Shown: positions 63,170 through 64,000 of the stretch, one piece after another
How the letters are laid out: every line of letters starts with the position of its first letter
Position numbering within the stretch: position 1 is the first letter of the stretch
Origin: Viola odorata
Taxonomy: Eukaryota; Streptophyta; Magnoliopsida; Malpighiales; Violaceae
Assembly: GCA_963691705.1 (NCBI GenBank)
Contig: OY829542.1
Location: 34,086,579 to 34,150,578 of the forward strand
Direction of reading: 5' to 3'
Length of the DNA stretch: 64,000 bases
The notes under the pieces: model-generated
What the model saw: only the letters and a program-made list of their open reading frames with translations
What the model was told of the DNA's origin: nothing
Database searches by the model: none
Position numbers and translations under genes: made by a program

Positions 63170-63678
63170 TGATACGATCCTCGCTACCCTTGATACAATC
63201 TTAGATAACTAGGACGCGCTGAATTGATGATCGTTGTTGGAAGGTTTGAAGTTGCGCAAAATTTAACTCAATCTACTCTTCTCTTCGATATAAGGAATGC
63301 TAGGAATCCACCTAACTCTGCCAATCTCCAAGTCGAAGTTGAACAACGCCTTCTGATGTAAGGAACGCTAGGAATCCACCTAACTCTACCGATCAACAAG
63401 TGAGGTTCGTAGGATAATGTAATCCTAGAGTCCACTTGACACCGCCACCTAGGATTTTTGTTCGAGTCCATGAACACAAGAACAAAGCTCTCATAAGAAA
63501 AACTTCTCACAATAACAAAGGATCAAATTTGGTTGAAAAATAGTTTATTTGATTAATGAAGCCAATCGGCTATATATCGGCAAAGCCTAGTACAAGTTTA
63601 AGTATAACTACAAGTTCTAATTCTATTCGGAATAGAAATACTAAACCTATACAACTTAGAAGTTTTATTTAATAAATA
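63170..63678 (-). mobile_element. LTR of the same minus-strand element
   Basis: Begins TGATACGATCC, with a second LTR-start-like TGATACAATC at 63190. Two copies of GCTAGGAATCCACCTAACTCT occur near 63299 and 63369. A minus-strand TATA-like sequence lies near 63570. The outer end is not resolved; another LTR starts at 63679. Confidence 0.55.
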
Positions 63679-64000
63679 TGATAAGAGTCTGAGGTTTGTG
63701 GAGTAGGATCGGCCAATGAGGGGCTGGTCGGGAACGCTATTCCGGTGTCTTCGTTACCTGCAAAGCGCCGGAGGGGGTCTCCGGTGTAAACACTCCAATG
63801 CTTAAGTCAGTATGAGTGGAGAAAATGGTAGGGGGCAGCACGCTGTCTTAAGCTTACCCTCTTGTCTAGAAGGGTGGGGGTATTAATAGGTAAAGGAGGG
63901 ATCTTACCGATAGGGGGTAGGCGTTATCTCTGGTAGATGTCGTTGGGGTGCTAGGGAGTGACGTCATGCGAGGTGACGTCATATGGAGTGACGTCATCGC
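63679..64000 (-). mobile_element. Tat LTR, minus orientation, cut by window end
   Basis: Starts TGATAAGAGTCTG and has the GCGCCGGAGGGGGTCTCCGG block, AACACTCCAATGC, CTTAAGTCAGTATG and a minus-strand TATA-like GTATTAATAGG. It runs past the end of the window, so its element lies mostly outside. Confidence 0.8.
63959..63996. promoter_or_regulatory. Array of three perfect TGACGTCA boxes, 15-bp period
   Basis: TGACGTCA at 63959, 63974 and 63989. It sits upstream of the minus-strand TATA region in the LTR U3. Same period as the array at 926-963. Confidence 0.7.

Overview
The window is plant nuclear DNA, most likely from a eudicot. I see no host protein-coding gene, rRNA or tRNA. It is made almost wholly of nested mobile DNA: Ty3/gypsy LTR retrotransposons of the Tat type (gag, protease, RT, RNase H, a second archaeal-type RNase H, integrase), a non-autonomous gag-only LTR element, a PIF/Harbinger remnant, a solo LTR, and a cluster of endogenous pararetroviruses (Caulimoviridae, best match florendovirus-like). 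The species cannot be named from the sequence.

Layout. 1-3518: a perfect 66-bp inverted repeat, LTR fragments in opposite orientations, a (TTTTC)n tract, a solo LTR with GAAAT target duplications, and the 5' part of a minus-strand element. 3519-8899: a complete young gag-only (TR-GAG) element with 713-bp LTRs, ATACT target duplications and one intact 583-codon gag. 8900-11479: a 191-bp tandem duplication and a PIF/Harbinger fragment. 11480-16535: decayed Tat element A (+). 16695-20152: Tat element B (+), cut off at the start of pol. 20153-56140: viral cluster. 56141-62899: Tat element D (-), lacking integrase and its 3' LTR. 62900-64000: remnants of two more LTR elements.

The viral cluster can be untangled. 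V0 (20153-23718, minus) is a deleted genome. V1 (minus) is one genome-length copy running from a primer site at 56052 to one at 23957. It was later split twice: by V2, a plus-strand genome of an 8,375-bp unit (26742-35229) flanked by a perfect 161-bp duplication of V1 sequence, and by Tat element C (39599-54765, 570-bp LTRs, TTCCT duplications). V2 keeps one open 1,878-codon polyprotein frame (movement protein, capsid with zinc knuckle, protease, RT, RNase H). It also has an overlapping second frame broken by two stops, a small basic frame, a TATA box with a close downstream AATAAA, and a leader frame.

Element C is 15.2 kb. Between its integrase and 3' LTR it carries four genes on the strand opposite to gag-pol, two of them apparently intron-bearing paralogues of the 'putative gypsy-type transposon' family; element D keeps a fragment of the same set. 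The virus genomes and the gag-only elements share an unusual primer-binding box, TGGTAGCGGAGC, whereas the Tat elements use TGGTGCTTTCATTGAGAG or close variants. All structural calls were made by eye from repeats, target duplications and protein motifs; no database search was run.
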